Assembly (NCBI RefSeq): GCF_013371495.1
Contig: NZ_JABWTA010000001.1
Coordinates: forward strand, 1,956,683-2,020,682
Origin: Altererythrobacter lutimaris
Lineage (GTDB): Bacteria; Pseudomonadota; Alphaproteobacteria; Sphingomonadales; Sphingomonadaceae
Length of the DNA stretch: 64,000 bases
Reading direction: 5' to 3'
The notes beneath the pieces are model-generated. The model was given only the letters and a program-made list of their open reading frames with translations. It did not search any database and was not told the origin of the DNA. Each line of letters opens with the position of its first letter. Within the stretch, counting starts at the first letter, position 1. A program made the translations under genes and the position numbers. Shown piece after piece: positions 1 through 9,213 of the stretch.

Positions 1-72
1 GATTCAGAAGGCCAGCTAAGCTAACACTTTCGTGGGAGCTTCATGTCTTGAAGAACTGCCAAGCCAGATTGT

Positions 73-1707
73 TCAGTCTGGCTCACCAGCGGCTTTTGCA
101 CGCTCGAGCACCGTCTCATTTGCTTTCGGCACAAGTTTGATCGCGGCAACAAGCAGCGCTAGGCCGATGGGTGTGATCCACAGCGTTGACAGAACACCAA
201 TGCTCAAATCTCCATCGTTCTGAGCCGAAACATAGCCCGCGGTATACGGTCCCAGAGCCAGTCCAACCAAAGTCGTCGCCAAGAAGAACGTCGCTGTCGC
301 GGTCCCGCGCATACGAGGCAGAACCAAGGCTTGGCTACTCGCGGCAGCAGCCCCCAGTGCAGAAGCGGCCAGCGCGCCGACGACCACATTGAGTATGATG
401 AACAGTACGAAGCTGTCTGTCGTATATTGGACGATCGCGAAGGGGATGGGGCTCAATAGCCCGAAAAGTACTACCCAGATCCGGCCAGCCTGAGTTCGCT
501 GGAAGAGTGCATCGGCCATTCGCCCGCCAAGAATGACCCCAAGGAAACCGCCAGCTGCGCCGCCCCCGCCAAGCCAAAAACCGAGCTCAGCTTTCGATAC
601 ATCGAATACTCGTTCTGCAAAAGGCGCTCCCCAATATGAGGCCGAGTAGGCCATAAATGCTACAGTACCGTACCCGAGAATGGTGCAGAGGAATGCTGGC
701 GACCCCCAAGTTAAAGCAAAGGTGGGATAGTCACGAACCCGGAGAGAAGTTGCCCACGAGAATACCGCGTAATAGCCTATCGCGAGAAGAAACCATTGGT
801 CGGTGATCATGGGCAAATCGACCCCGATCACCGATCCAAGCGCGCTAACAATCACGCCCTCTCCGGACTGAAGCCAAACCGTAAGCATATGAGCTACAAC
901 AAATGCACCAAGAAAGACTGCAATGTTGAGCAGCAGGCTTTTCGTTCCGCGCTCATTGGCGCCAAAAAAGGTGAAGCCGGGAATGATCGTGTAGAGTTCT
1001 CTCACGAAACCCCGGAATGGTTTGGGATCTTCCGGAGTTTCCAAGCCGTCGATTGCTCCTCTGACCGGCTCGCGCAATGTGGCGACCCAAATTGCGAGCA
1101 ATAGACCGGGCACACCGACTGCGATAAAAGCTGCCTGCCAGCCCACAAGGCCTAGCCAAGGATCGCCGTCTGGAAACGCAGAATTCCATCGATCAACGAT
1201 CACGCCGCCGATCGCGAGTGATACCCCACCACCGATGTAGAGGCCGGAGCTGTAAATCGCGAGCGCAGTCGCACGAAGCCGCGCAGGAAACCAGTCCGAA
1301 ATCAAAGAGTAGGCTGACGGGCTCGCCGTCGCCTCACCGACTCCCACGCCGATCCGCGCAACTGTGAGTGTCGCAGCATCCCTTGCAAAACCAGAGACTG
1401 CGGTCATGGCGGACCAAAGCGTCAGTCCCAAAGTCATCAAGCGCACGCGTTTCCAACTATCGGCCAGTTTCCCAAGCGGGATTCCGAAGAGCGCGTAGAA
1501 GATGGCGAATGCGGTCCCGTAGAGAAAGCCAAGATACGCATCATCAACGCCCAAATCGGCTTTGATGTCGTTCGCGAGGATTGAGAGGATTTGCCGGTCG
1601 ATGAAGTTCAAGACATAGACCAGAACCAAGACGCTGAGTGCGTACCAGCTGTAAGAGGGGACCGGAGCATCAGCATTGCTCTCAGCTTGCGGCTGGTTGT
1701 CACTCAT
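73..1707 (-). CDS. MFS transporter, spinster-like family
   Basis: A protein of about 544 residues with around a dozen hydrophobic segments. The first is followed by the motif NFIDRQ (about residue 40) and then GIPLGKLAD, the loop 2-3 signature of the major facilitator superfamily; this layout is typical of spinster-like members. It would move a small organic solute across the inner membrane, but the substrate cannot be told from sequence. I prefer the ATG at 1707 to the one at 1728 because GGGAGAG lies just upstream of it. It follows queC by a few bases on the same strand and may share its transcript, though a link to queuosine metabolism is not supported. Confidence 0.87.
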   Translation of the reverse strand: MSDNQPQAESNADAPVPSYSWYALSVLVLVYVLNFIDRQILSILANDIKADLGVDDAYLGFLYGTAFAIFYALFGIPLGKLADSWKRVRLMTLGLTLWSAMTAVSGFARDAATLTVARIGVGVGEATASPSAYSLISDWFPARLRATALAIYSSGLYIGGGVSLAIGGVIVDRWNSAFPDGDPWLGLVGWQAAFIAVGVPGLLLAIWVATLREPVRGAIDGLETPEDPKPFRGFVRELYTIIPGFTFFGANERGTKSLLLNIAVFLGAFVVAHMLTVWLQSGEGVIVSALGSVIGVDLPMITDQWFLLAIGYYAVFSWATSLRVRDYPTFALTWGSPAFLCTILGYGTVAFMAYSASYWGAPFAERVFDVSKAELGFWLGGGGAAGGFLGVILGGRMADALFQRTQAGRIWVVLFGLLSPIPFAIVQYTTDSFVLFIILNVVVGALAASALGAAAASSQALVLPRMRGTATATFFLATTLVGLALGPYTAGYVSAQNDGDLSIGVLSTLWITPIGLALLVAAIKLVPKANETVLERAKAAGEPD

Positions 1708-1733
1708 ACTCTCTCCCTTGAATCTCATGCTTC

Positions 1734-2429
1734 TTAGGCTGCGTATTGCGTTGTGTCTTCAATCTTCGCTTCTGCAAATCCCTTTTTACGCAATCGGCAG
1801 GAATCGCACAGTCCGCATGCTTGGCCATCCGGACTAGGATCATAGCAAGACCACGACCAAGCCGGATCTAAGCCTAGCCGAGCGCATTCGTGCGCAATGT
1901 CAGCTTTAGTCATATGCTGTAACGGAGCATGGATTTGGACGCCGCGATCCTCAACACCCATCTTGGTGCCAAGTCGGGCAGTCTCCGCAAAACTCGAAAT
2001 GAACTCGGGACGACAATCAGGGTATCCCGAATAGTCGAGTGCATTCACTCCGATAAAGACATCATGCGCGTCTTTTGCTTCGGCATAAGCGACGGTCAGC
2101 GATAGAAAAACCAGGTTTCTCGCCGGAACATATGTGACTGGAATATCTTGGCCCACGCCTTCCTTCGGCACTTCGACGTCATCCGTGAGAGCCGATCCGC
2201 CAAAGGCCCGCAAATCCAAATCAATCACACTGTGTGCTTTAGCACCCAAACGCTTCACGATGGCTCTCGCAGAATCAATCTCTCGCACATGACGCTGACC
2301 ATAATTGATCGTTAATGCATGCAATGCGAAGCCTTGCTCAATCGCAAGCGCCGCGGACACCATTGAGTCCAGCCCACCAGAGAGCAGCACAACGGCCGGC
2401 TTCGTATTTTCTGAGAGTTTCGCGTTCAT
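1734..2429 (-). CDS. queC: 7-cyano-7-deazaguanine synthase QueC
   Basis: ATP-dependent enzyme that converts 7-carboxy-7-deazaguanine plus ammonia to preQ0 in the queuosine pathway. The PP-loop SGGLDS is at residues 17-22. The C-terminal zinc-binding cysteines are at about 195, 205, 208 and 211, in the spacing expected for QueC. The 231-residue length is normal. GAGG lies upstream of the ATG. No other queuosine gene (queD, queE, queF) is in the window, and no preQ1 riboswitch is evident upstream. Start and family are secure. Confidence 0.97.
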   Translation of the reverse strand: MNAKLSENTKPAVVLLSGGLDSMVSAALAIEQGFALHALTINYGQRHVREIDSARAIVKRLGAKAHSVIDLDLRAFGGSALTDDVEVPKEGVGQDIPVTYVPARNLVFLSLTVAYAEAKDAHDVFIGVNALDYSGYPDCRPEFISSFAETARLGTKMGVEDRGVQIHAPLQHMTKADIAHECARLGLDPAWSWSCYDPSPDGQACGLCDSCRLRKKGFAEAKIEDTTQYAA

Positions 2430-2477
2430 GTCCTCGGCTTAATGAAAGCCGCGCAAACTTCAATCAGTCTTGCTGAT

Positions 2478-2897
2478 TTACTGGCAAGCGCCCTGGTAAC
2501 GAGCTTCAGCGTAGACTTGAAAGGGGCGCTCGTTAGCAATGCCTTGGCTCGAGAGCTGCAACAGGGCTCGCGTTTCGCGCCTAATGGTCGTGCGACCATA
2601 GCCGTCACCTGGGCAAGAATACTGCACAGTCGCCATATCAGGCTCATTGGCGACGATGACATTGCTGCATCCGGATTTGCCATGTTTGAGCTTCAAAAGC
2701 TCACGGCCTGAGCGCACACAGATTGAGCGCGGCGGAGACCCATCGCGGAAGCGGATGCTCCATTGGCCTTTCTCAATTCCATCAAATACTGCGAGGCGAG
2801 TATCCTGCGCCTTCCCGGCAGGTGCAAAGGCAAGCGCAATGACGCCCGCAATTGCAAGCAGACAAGAAATAGTCGCAGCTTTGATCGTACGATTCAC
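2478..2897 (-). CDS. Small secreted protein, DUF3617-like
   Basis: A 139-residue protein with an N-terminal hydrophobic stretch (residues 8-27) ending near AGKAQ, consistent with Sec export and cleavage. The mature part has four cysteines and the pattern GQWSIR followed by SICVRSG, which resembles DUF3617-type periplasmic proteins; this assignment is a resemblance, not a firm match. It lies between hslO and queC on the same strand with about 120 bp upstream and 48 bp downstream, so it may be its own unit. Function unknown. Confidence 0.7.
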   Translation of the reverse strand: MNRTIKAATISCLLAIAGVIALAFAPAGKAQDTRLAVFDGIEKGQWSIRFRDGSPPRSICVRSGRELLKLKHGKSGCSNVIVANEPDMATVQYSCPGDGYGRTTIRRETRALLQLSSQGIANERPFQVYAEARYQGACQ

Positions 2898-2982
2898 GAT
2901 GGATCAGTCTTCCAGCAAGGCCCTCACGACAATGTGTGGACTCGAAGCAATTTATAGCACGTATTAGCTCAGCAGCGATAAA

Positions 2983-2996
2983 CCGTTACTTAACGG
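2983..2996 (-). terminator. Weak hairpin downstream of hslO
   Basis: CCGTTA-CT-TAACGG is a perfect 6-bp inverted repeat just past the hslO stop. On the minus strand it is followed by TTTATC. The stem is short and the U-tract poor, so this is only a possible terminator. Confidence 0.3.
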
Positions 2997-3015
2997 CGAC
3001 AAACGGAGTTCGTGG

Positions 3016-3930
3016 TCAATTTGGCAAGATGAACTCACGTGAGCAGAACGCGCAATCGACCACAATCTCACCAGCATCATTGCGCATCGCAGCGCGCTCA
3101 TCTTCGGGAAAGCGCTCCAGTACTGCTGTGTAATGTTCGACTGAGCAGCGGCAACCGCGAGACAAAAGCGCGCCCGGCTGGACGTTGATCCGATCTTCTT
3201 CGTGATACAGCCTCCAGACAAGGCCCTCCATGGAAAGCGCTGGGTCAAGTAGTTCTGCATGGCTCAACGTCCCACCTACGATTGCCACATGCTCCCAATC
3301 CGGATGGTCATGTCGCACATGCAATCGCTCGCGGCCCTCTTCACCATCCGCCAAATGCTGTACCAAGATGCCTGCAGCTACACAGCCTTCAGAGCCGCTT
3401 TGCAGTGCAACGCGAATGAGCGTTGGGACTTGCTCTGATTGAACGAAGTAACGCTCGCACGCTTCAGTCAGGCTGTCGCCCTCGAGTGGCACAATTCCCT
3501 GATAGCGATTGCCTTTGCCGCCGGCGGCTGGACCGGTTTCGAATGTGACAGCAAGATGGCCCTTGCCAAACAGGGCTCGTAACGTGGGATTCGCGCCGAG
3601 GCCGCCCAGCTGCGCGGCATCGAATTCGGCATAGCCGCGCAGCTCCCCCTCCCGAAAATCGCAGACCAGCAGGCGAACAATCCCTTCTTGCGTCTGAGCT
3701 TGCATGGTGAGCTGACCACCATTCTTCAGCAGCCCTCCCATCAACGCACCCAGAACCAAGGCTTCAGCCAAGAGATGCTTGATCGGGGCCGGATAGTCAT
3801 GGGCCGACAAGACGGTGTCGACCACCTTGTCCAGCCGGACCATCCGGCCACGCGCGTTGCGTGCAGGCAGGGAAAAGCCCAGCAATTGATCGGCAAAGAT
3901 CTCAGGCGGTGCGGTCTGAATATTGGTCAT
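3016..3930 (-). CDS. hslO: Hsp33 family redox-regulated chaperone
   Basis: Cytoplasmic holdase activated by oxidative unfolding. The protein has 304 residues. The C-terminal zinc switch is intact: C260-x-C262 and C293-x2-C296, the CXC/CXXC arrangement that binds zinc when reduced and forms disulfides under oxidation. It follows argF by 69 bp, an arrangement I recall from other alphaproteobacteria. No good Shine-Dalgarno precedes the ATG, and the intergenic RNA can fold into a nested hairpin (see 3941-3985). An ATG 10 bases further upstream is out of frame. Confidence 0.95.
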   Translation of the reverse strand: MTNIQTAPPEIFADQLLGFSLPARNARGRMVRLDKVVDTVLSAHDYPAPIKHLLAEALVLGALMGGLLKNGGQLTMQAQTQEGIVRLLVCDFREGELRGYAEFDAAQLGGLGANPTLRALFGKGHLAVTFETGPAAGGKGNRYQGIVPLEGDSLTEACERYFVQSEQVPTLIRVALQSGSEGCVAAGILVQHLADGEEGRERLHVRHDHPDWEHVAIVGGTLSHAELLDPALSMEGLVWRLYHEEDRINVQPGALLSRGCRCSVEHYTAVLERFPEDERAAMRNDAGEIVVDCAFCSREFILPN

Positions 3931-3940
3931 GCGCGTTCAT

Positions 3941-3985
3941 ATGGAGGCTAACAAAGGGCTTTTTAAGCCCTCGAATGACCTCCAT
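3941..3985 (-). terminator. Nested inverted repeat between argF and hslO
   Basis: An outer 7-bp repeat (ATGGAGG/CCTCCAT) encloses an inner perfect 7-bp hairpin (AGGGCTT-TTT-AAGCCCT). Read on the minus strand, the inner hairpin ends in CCCTTTGTTAG, so it could terminate argDF transcripts. The outer helix ends immediately before the hslO initiation region and could instead shape its translation. Structure is seen; role is inferred. Confidence 0.5.
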
Positions 3986-3999
3986 TTCTTTCGCTCAGC

Positions 4000-4962
4000 T
4001 TACTTGAGCAGACCGAATGCCCAAAGCAAGATGGATTTCTGCGCGTGGATCCGGTTTTCCGCTTCATGAAACACAACCGACTGAGGACCTTCGAACACAG
4101 CTTCATTAACCTCGTCTCCGACATGCGCCGGTAGACAATGCAAGAAGAGCGCATCGGACTTGGCCTGCGCCATCAAAGCCTCATTGACCTGATATGGTGC
4201 CATCGCAGCGCGCTTCTCCGCAGCATCTGCCTGGCCCATCGAAATCCATGTGTCAGTTACAATCACATCTGCGCCCATCGCAGCAGAGCTTGCGTTCTGT
4301 GTGAGGGTGACGGTGCACCCCGCATCGCGCGCCATCTCGACGAATTCGGCCTCAGGCTCATATCCGGCTGGTGTCGCGACCCGAACGTTGAACTTCATCA
4401 ATGCCGCTGCTTCCAGAATGGAATGCAGCACATTGTTGCCGTCTCCGAACCAAGCCACTTCCAGCCCCGGCAATGACTTGCCATGTTCAATGACTGTCAG
4501 AAGATCGGCCACAATCTGGCATGGATGCGAACGATCAGTCAGTCCATTAATCACTGGAACATGGGCATGATCCGCGAGCTCTTCCGCCTTTGCATGATCG
4601 TCGGTTCGGATCATGATCGCATCAACCATGCGGCTCAATACGCGTGCGGTGTCCGCGATCGTTTCGCCGCGGCCAAGCTGACTGGTCGCACTGTCAAGGA
4701 TCAGACAGGACCCGCCTAGCTGGCGCATCGCGATATCAAAGCTGACACGGGTGCGCGTGGAGTTCTTTTCGAAGATCATCGCCAACACGCGCCCATCGAG
4801 AGGCTTGTCCGCATCGGGCTTGGCCTTGGGCCAGCCTTTACGCAGTGCCTTGCGGTCAATTGCATCTGCCATCATCCCGGCAATGGCATTGCCACCTGCA
4901 TCGGAGAGATCGAGAAAATTCTGCACCGCTGGCGCAAGATCAAGTGGTCTCGAATCGCTCAT
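4000..4962 (-). CDS. argF: Ornithine carbamoyltransferase
   Basis: Transfers the carbamoyl group of carbamoyl phosphate to ornithine, giving citrulline in arginine synthesis. The carbamoyl-phosphate loop STRTR is at residues 68-72 and the ornithine-binding HCLP at about 275-278. At 320 residues it is slightly longer than usual because of extra residues near positions 35-55. Its ATG overlaps the argD stop by one base (TGATG), so the two are translationally coupled. The symbol argF is preferred because argD is adjacent. Confidence 0.96.
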   Translation of the reverse strand: MSDSRPLDLAPAVQNFLDLSDAGGNAIAGMMADAIDRKALRKGWPKAKPDADKPLDGRVLAMIFEKNSTRTRVSFDIAMRQLGGSCLILDSATSQLGRGETIADTARVLSRMVDAIMIRTDDHAKAEELADHAHVPVINGLTDRSHPCQIVADLLTVIEHGKSLPGLEVAWFGDGNNVLHSILEAAALMKFNVRVATPAGYEPEAEFVEMARDAGCTVTLTQNASSAAMGADVIVTDTWISMGQADAAEKRAAMAPYQVNEALMAQAKSDALFLHCLPAHVGDEVNEAVFEGPQSVVFHEAENRIHAQKSILLWAFGLLK

Positions 4963-6149
4963 CAGCTTGCATCAGGCGAGTAGCTCGCCGCCCCAGCCGA
5001 AAGCTTTTCAAAGAATTCGTCCATCTCAGCATCACCGAGAACTAGCGGAGGCAGAACGCGCAGCGTGTTATCGCCCGCAGCGACAGTCAGCAGCTGGTGA
5101 TTATCGCGCAGATGGACGAAGAATGGCCTGCTTTCCACTTTCATCTTGATGCCAAGCATCAATCCCTTGCCGCGCACGAGTTCGAACAGCTCCGGATAGT
5201 TTCCGATAAACTGTTCCAGCCGCGAGCGTAGTCGCTCACCTTTCTCGCGAACGCTGGAAAGGAACTCCTCGTTCGCCACAGCGTCCATCACCGCGCTGCC
5301 TGCTGCCATAGCAAGCGGATTGCCGCCGTAAGTGGAACCATGGGTACCAGGGACCATGCCGCGCGCGGACTTCTCAGTCGCGAGGCATGCGCCGAGAGGG
5401 AATCCCCCACCGATCCCTTTTGCTGTCGCCACGATGTCAGGCGTGATGCCGTATTGCTCGTAAGCGTATAGCGTGCCGGTGCGAGCAACGCCGCACTGCA
5501 CTTCATCAAGCACCAGCATCAGATCATTCTCGTCAGCCAGTTTGCGCAGGCCTTGCATGAATTCTTCCGATGCCGGACGGATACCGCCTTCACCCTGTAT
5601 CGGCTCGACGAGGAAGCCAGCCGTGTTTGGCCCCATCAGAGCCTTGGCCGATTCCAGATTATCGAACTCGGCATATTTGAACCCGGCCAGAAGCGGCGAG
5701 AAGCCGTGATGCATCTTCTCCTGATTAGACGCACTAATCGTGGCCATGGTCCGGCCGTGGAAGGCATTGGCAAAGGTAATGAGCTCAAACCGCGTCGTAT
5801 CCCCATCGTGCTGGTGGTAAGCGCGCGCGGTTTTGATCGCAGTCTCAACCGCTTCTGCGCCTGAATTGGTGAAGAAGACCGTGTCGGCAAAGGTGTTATC
5901 GACCAGTTGCTGCGCGAGCTTCTCGCCTTGTGGACTGCCATAGAGATTTGAGACATGCATCAAGGTCTCAGCCTGTTTCTGAATAGCTGAAATTAGACCT
6001 TCATGGCTGTGACCGAGCAGATTGACCGCTATGCCACTCGCGAAATCGAGATAGCGCGTGCCGTCTTCGTCGATCAGATGGCAGTGTTCTCCTCGGACCG
6101 GACGCACACCGCACCGAGGGTAAACGGGCATCAGTGGAGTAATAGCCAT
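4962..6149 (-). CDS. argD: Acetylornithine/succinyldiaminopimelate aminotransferase
   Basis: PLP-dependent class III aminotransferase of arginine synthesis, often also active in lysine synthesis. Visible features are NSGAEA (about 95-100), the aspartate of DEVQCG (215-220) that pairs with the cofactor nitrogen, and the Schiff-base lysine in [10 protein letters not shown] (K244). Its 395 residues match the family. It is the first gene of an argD-argF pair and is separated from the upstream cold-shock gene by a terminator-like hairpin, so a promoter should lie in 6150-6197. Confidence 0.96.
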   Translation of the reverse strand: MAITPLMPVYPRCGVRPVRGEHCHLIDEDGTRYLDFASGIAVNLLGHSHEGLISAIQKQAETLMHVSNLYGSPQGEKLAQQLVDNTFADTVFFTNSGAEAVETAIKTARAYHQHDGDTTRFELITFANAFHGRTMATISASNQEKMHHGFSPLLAGFKYAEFDNLESAKALMGPNTAGFLVEPIQGEGGIRPASEEFMQGLRKLADENDLMLVLDEVQCGVARTGTLYAYEQYGITPDIVATAKGIGGGFPLGACLATEKSARGMVPGTHGSTYGGNPLAMAAGSAVMDAVANEEFLSSVREKGERLRSRLEQFIGNYPELFELVRGKGLMLGIKMKVESRPFFVHLRDNHQLLTVAAGDNTLRVLPPLVLGDAEMDEFFEKLSAGAASYSPDAS

Positions 6150-6197
6150 AGCAGCACCTCAAATCTCGAATTCGGAAATAATGCAAAACCAAAGAGA

Positions 6198-6236
6198 AAT
6201 GGCGACCCCCTGTCTCATGGACTGGGGCCGCCATTT
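6198..6236 (-). terminator. Rho-independent terminator of the cold-shock gene
   Basis: AAATGGCGACCCC and GGGGCCGCCATTT form a stem of about 12-13 bp with one mismatch and a 14-base loop. On the minus strand it is followed by a T-rich tail (TTTCTCTTTGGTTTTG). It lies about 55 bases after the double cold-shock gene and before argD. Confidence 0.7.
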
Positions 6237-6290
6237 GCTCCGTTTAGTTTGTCGCTAGCCGCGGGTCAAACCGCTGGCTGAGCAGGCTCA

Positions 6291-7076
6291 TCAACCTTGA
6301 ACGGGCACGAGGTTGACCGCCGAGTATTTCCCTCGTCGGTCGACTTCGAGATCGAACTCGAACCGTTCGCCTTCATTGATGCCTTGCAAGCCGGACCGCT
6401 CAACTGCACTGATGTGCACGAACGCATCGGGTTGACCGTCATCGCGCGTCAGGAAGCCAAAACCCTTCATCGAGTTGAAGAACTTGACTGTGCCTGTCGC
6501 TTTTTCACCGGTCAGCTCACGCTGCGGAGCTGCACTGCGCTGCTCTACCTGGATCACGTCACCGACAATCTGGATATCTTGTGCAGATACCTTGCCGCCA
6601 CGGTCTACGAGATTGAACTCAAGCTCCTGACCTTCAGCCAATCCCTCAAGACCAGCACGCTCAACTGCACTGATGTGAATGAACACATCTTCGCCGCCGG
6701 TTTCCTGCTGAATGAAGCCGAATCCCTTCTGGCTGTTGAAGAATTTGACGGTGCCTTTGCCGGTTCCAACGACCTGTGCTGGCATGCGGTTGAATCCGCC
6801 GCCGTCACCGCCGCTGCCGCCACCGCCACGAGGGCCACCGCCTCCTGGGCCACCGCGATTGCCACCGCCGAAACGGTCGCCTCCACCGCCGCCGAAGCGA
6901 TCTCCACCGCCGCCGCCGTAGCCGCCGCGATCATCGCGTCTGCCGCCAAAACCGCCGCGGTCATTACCAAAATCGGAAGGTGGCTTGTAGCCTTCACCGC
7001 CGAATGGATCGAAACTGTCTTCGCCGAATCCGTCGCGCTTGTCTTTGCCGCGCCGACGGCCTCTATCGTAACCCAT
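6291..7076 (-). CDS. Double cold-shock-domain protein with RGG/Gly-rich N-terminus
   Basis: A 261-residue RNA-binding protein. Residues 1-95 are a low-complexity Gly/Arg/Asp region with GGYGG and DRFGG repeats resembling an RGG box. Two cold-shock domains follow, at about 106-172 and 194-258. Each has the RNP1 motif KGFGF and an RNP2-like motif (VFIHI, AFVHI). Tandem cold-shock domains are known in alphaproteobacteria; the glycine-rich tail is more typical of eukaryotic and plant homologues. It is monocistronic, with a terminator downstream and a shared divergent upstream region. A role in cold or stationary-phase RNA metabolism is inferred. Confidence 0.9.
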   Translation of the reverse strand: MGYDRGRRRGKDKRDGFGEDSFDPFGGEGYKPPSDFGNDRGGFGGRRDDRGGYGGGGGDRFGGGGGDRFGGGNRGGPGGGGPRGGGGSGGDGGGFNRMPAQVVGTGKGTVKFFNSQKGFGFIQQETGGEDVFIHISAVERAGLEGLAEGQELEFNLVDRGGKVSAQDIQIVGDVIQVEQRSAAPQRELTGEKATGTVKFFNSMKGFGFLTRDDGQPDAFVHISAVERSGLQGINEGERFEFDLEVDRRGKYSAVNLVPVQG

Positions 7077-7236
7077 AACTCAAAAAATACCTTGTCATCC
7101 CGCCCAAAAATCTACGGTGTCGGAAACAGGGACGGCATTCCGTTCCGAACACGCAAGAAGAGTAGACTCGACGCCTAAACCCCACCTCACCATTCGCGGC
7201 ATAGCGCAAAAATACGCTTTGAGCGAATGATTTAAG

Positions 7237-7267
7237 GTTACAAAGCTTTATGGCGCAGCTTTGTGAC
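7237..7267. promoter_or_regulatory. Inverted repeat in the divergent csp/phosphatase-like promoter region
   Basis: GTTACAAAGCT and AGCTTTGTGAC form an 11-base imperfect inverted repeat (one mismatch) with a 9-base spacer. It lies in the 283-bp gap between the minus-strand cold-shock gene and the plus-strand gene at 7360. It could be an operator or an RNA hairpin in a long cold-shock leader. Apart from this the gap shows nothing I can name. Confidence 0.35.
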
Positions 7268-7359
7268 ATTTTGGCAAATCCTGAATTTTTGGCTAATTGG
7301 ACATCCCGATCCCTGCATCGTCATGACAGTGCGCAGAAATTCAAGAAAGTTGCCGAACC

Positions 7360-7800
7360 ATGCCCGATTTCCGCCTCTTATCCGACACGATGTTTGCCAG
7401 CCCTCAAATTTCGTCCGCGGATCTTGCGCTGGCGGCAGAACGTGGCGTCACACTTGTAATCAACAACCGGCCTGACGGCGAAGCGCCTGACGAACCACAA
7501 GGCCCTGAAATCGAAGCGGCGGCTAATGCCGCTGGGATGCGATATCTTGCTATCCCAATAGGTCATTCGGGATTTAGTGAACCGCAGGTCGAAGCCATGC
7601 AGCAAGCGCTCGCCGCGAATACTGGCAAAACGCTTGCATATTGCCGGTCAGGTACCCGCTCGACCTTTCTGTGGGCTCTCGCGCAAGCGCGCGCCGGTGC
7701 AAATCCGATTGAAATCGCTGCTGCCGCGAACGCTGCGGGCTACGATGTCTCACCAATCCAGCCCGCACTTGATATGTTCGCGAGCCAAGCCCGCGACTGA
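7360..7800 (+). CDS. TIGR01244/DUF442 family phosphatase-sulfurtransferase-like protein
   Basis: A 146-residue protein with the phosphatase/rhodanese loop CRSGTRS at about residues 94-100 (C-x5-R type). N-terminal features such as ISSADLALAAERGV, NNRPDGE and later QPALD are typical of the beta-lactamase-hydrolase-like (Blh N-terminal, DUF442) family. Members are often linked to sulfide oxidation or fused to a metallo-beta-lactamase; here the domain stands alone and no sulfur genes are nearby. The active cysteine is intact. It probably heads an operon with the next two genes. Confidence 0.85.
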   Translation: MPDFRLLSDTMFASPQISSADLALAAERGVTLVINNRPDGEAPDEPQGPEIEAAANAAGMRYLAIPIGHSGFSEPQVEAMQQALAANTGKTLAYCRSGTRSTFLWALAQARAGANPIEIAAAANAAGYDVSPIQPALDMFASQARD

Positions 7801-7820
7801 CCAATCTCGACGAGCTGCCC

Positions 7821-8237
7821 GTGCTGATACCCGCTGAAACCTTGCAATTTGCAGGATCGCTCGTCGCGATTCTGATACTTGCATGGCTGGTAAAGCGCCT
7901 CGGACTTGGGAGAAATCCAACGCTTGCGGATGACGATCATGCGAAGACCGTCGCGGCTGAAGTGCATGATGGATTCGTAGCAGAATCGGTCGCGCGTGAT
8001 GAAAAGGGTGAGGGTGCCTTACTGCGCGATGCCCGAGGGCGGACCATGGTGCTCAAGCCGCACGGTGTGCATTTTGCCGGCCGCATCCTCACATCAAGCG
8101 CTTCCGCAACGCTCTCGGGCAGTAGCCTTCAGATCATGTCTGGCGAGAAACGCTTCGGCGACGTGTATTTGACGATTGAAGACGCCGCCTATTGGGCTGA
8201 GGCCATCAATCGACTACACGAAGCGGGCAATGCCTGA
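7821..8237 (+). CDS. Hypothetical protein with N-terminal membrane anchor
   Basis: A 138-residue protein starting at a GTG 20 bases after the previous stop. It has one hydrophobic segment near the N-terminus (about residues 8-22) and a soluble remainder. The rest contains DARGRTMVLKPHGVHFAGRI, which suggests a small beta-rich domain; no family is recognised. Its stop overlaps the start of the hydroxylase gene (ATGCCTGA), pointing to translational coupling and perhaps a functional link. Confidence 0.75.
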   Translation: MLIPAETLQFAGSLVAILILAWLVKRLGLGRNPTLADDDHAKTVAAEVHDGFVAESVARDEKGEGALLRDARGRTMVLKPHGVHFAGRILTSSASATLSGSSLQIMSGEKRFGDVYLTIEDAAYWAEAINRLHEAGNA

Positions 8238-9189
8238 TTTTTCGCCTGTTGATTATGCCGTACCCGGCTTTGTGCTGCTCGTCCTGATCGAGATGATCTG
8301 GGCTTGGAAGCGCAAGCCGCAAGCTTACGAAGCCAAGGACACACTCACCAGCCTCGCCTTTGGGCTCGGAAGCACGGTGTCGGGCCTCATCTTCGGCGGA
8401 TTTTTCTTCCTTCTGTTTCTGACCGTTTGGGAACACCGCGTCTTAGACTTCGGACCCGAATGGTGGGCTGTCTGGTGGACATGGCCGCTGTGCTTCGTAC
8501 TCGACGACCTCAAATATTACTGGGTGCATCGCGCGGGGCATCGCATTCGCTGGATGTGGGCTGCTCATGTGAACCATCACTCGAGCCAGCACTACAATCT
8601 CTCGACAGCTTTGCGGCAGACTTGGACTGGGCCATTCACGTTCGGCTTCTTGTTCGCACTCCCATTAGTTCTTCTTGGCTTCCACCCAGCAATGATCGCG
8701 ATCTGCGGTGGCTTCAATCTGATCTACCAGTTCTGGATCCACACAGAAGCAATCGACAAAATGCCGCGTTGGTTTGAGGCAGTCATGAACACGCCAAGCC
8801 ATCACCGTGTGCATCACGCCACCAACCCGCGTTATCTCGATCGCAATTACGCGGGCGTTTTCATCATCTGGGACAAACTGTTCGGCACGTTCGAGCCCGA
8901 AACCGAAGACGAGAAAATTCGCTATGGGATCGTCAAGCAACTCGGCAGCTTCAACTTGTTATGGTCTGTGTTTCACGAGTGGGTTGGGATGCTTAGCGAT
9001 ATCTGGCGAGCACCATGGAAGCACAAGCTGTCTTACCTTCTGCGCGAGCCCGGCTGGACACATGACGGTAGCCACGACACCTCCGACATGATCCGTTCGC
9101 GCTGGAAAGAGCGACAAACACAAGCTGGCACTCAAGAAAACCAAGTTTCATTGCAAAACCCGATTGCGAGCGGGCGTGAGGCTGCCTAA
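8230..9189 (+). CDS. Sterol desaturase / fatty acid hydroxylase family protein
   Basis: A 320-residue integral membrane di-iron oxygenase. The histidine boxes are visible: HRAGH at 100-104, HVNHH at 113-117 and HHRVHH at 191-196. Several hydrophobic segments precede and separate them. The family hydroxylates or desaturates lipids such as sterols, carotenoids or fatty acids; the substrate is unknown here. I chose the ATG at 8230, which overlaps the preceding stop, rather than an upstream start inside the previous gene. Confidence 0.92.
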   Translation: MPDFSPVDYAVPGFVLLVLIEMIWAWKRKPQAYEAKDTLTSLAFGLGSTVSGLIFGGFFFLLFLTVWEHRVLDFGPEWWAVWWTWPLCFVLDDLKYYWVHRAGHRIRWMWAAHVNHHSSQHYNLSTALRQTWTGPFTFGFLFALPLVLLGFHPAMIAICGGFNLIYQFWIHTEAIDKMPRWFEAVMNTPSHHRVHHATNPRYLDRNYAGVFIIWDKLFGTFEPETEDEKIRYGIVKQLGSFNLLWSVFHEWVGMLSDIWRAPWKHKLSYLLREPGWTHDGSHDTSDMIRSRWKERQTQAGTQENQVSLQNPIASGREAA

Positions 9190-9213
9190 CATCGCTCTCC
9201 AAGAGGAGAGACA

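Noticed and set aside
62..83. A 7-bp hairpin overlapping the stop of the spinster-like transporter
   Set aside because: Short stem and no T-tract on the minus strand; not convincing as a terminator.
7141..7170. GGAAC-type sequence upstream of the cold-shock gene, considered as a general stress (EcfG) promoter
   Set aside because: The spacing to the nearest GTT element is about 13 bases, too short for the usual 16-17.
6600..7178. Long plus-strand open frame opposite the cold-shock gene
   Set aside because: It is an antisense shadow caused by the GC-rich, Gly-coding repeats of the real gene; composition is Ala/Thr-rich low complexity.
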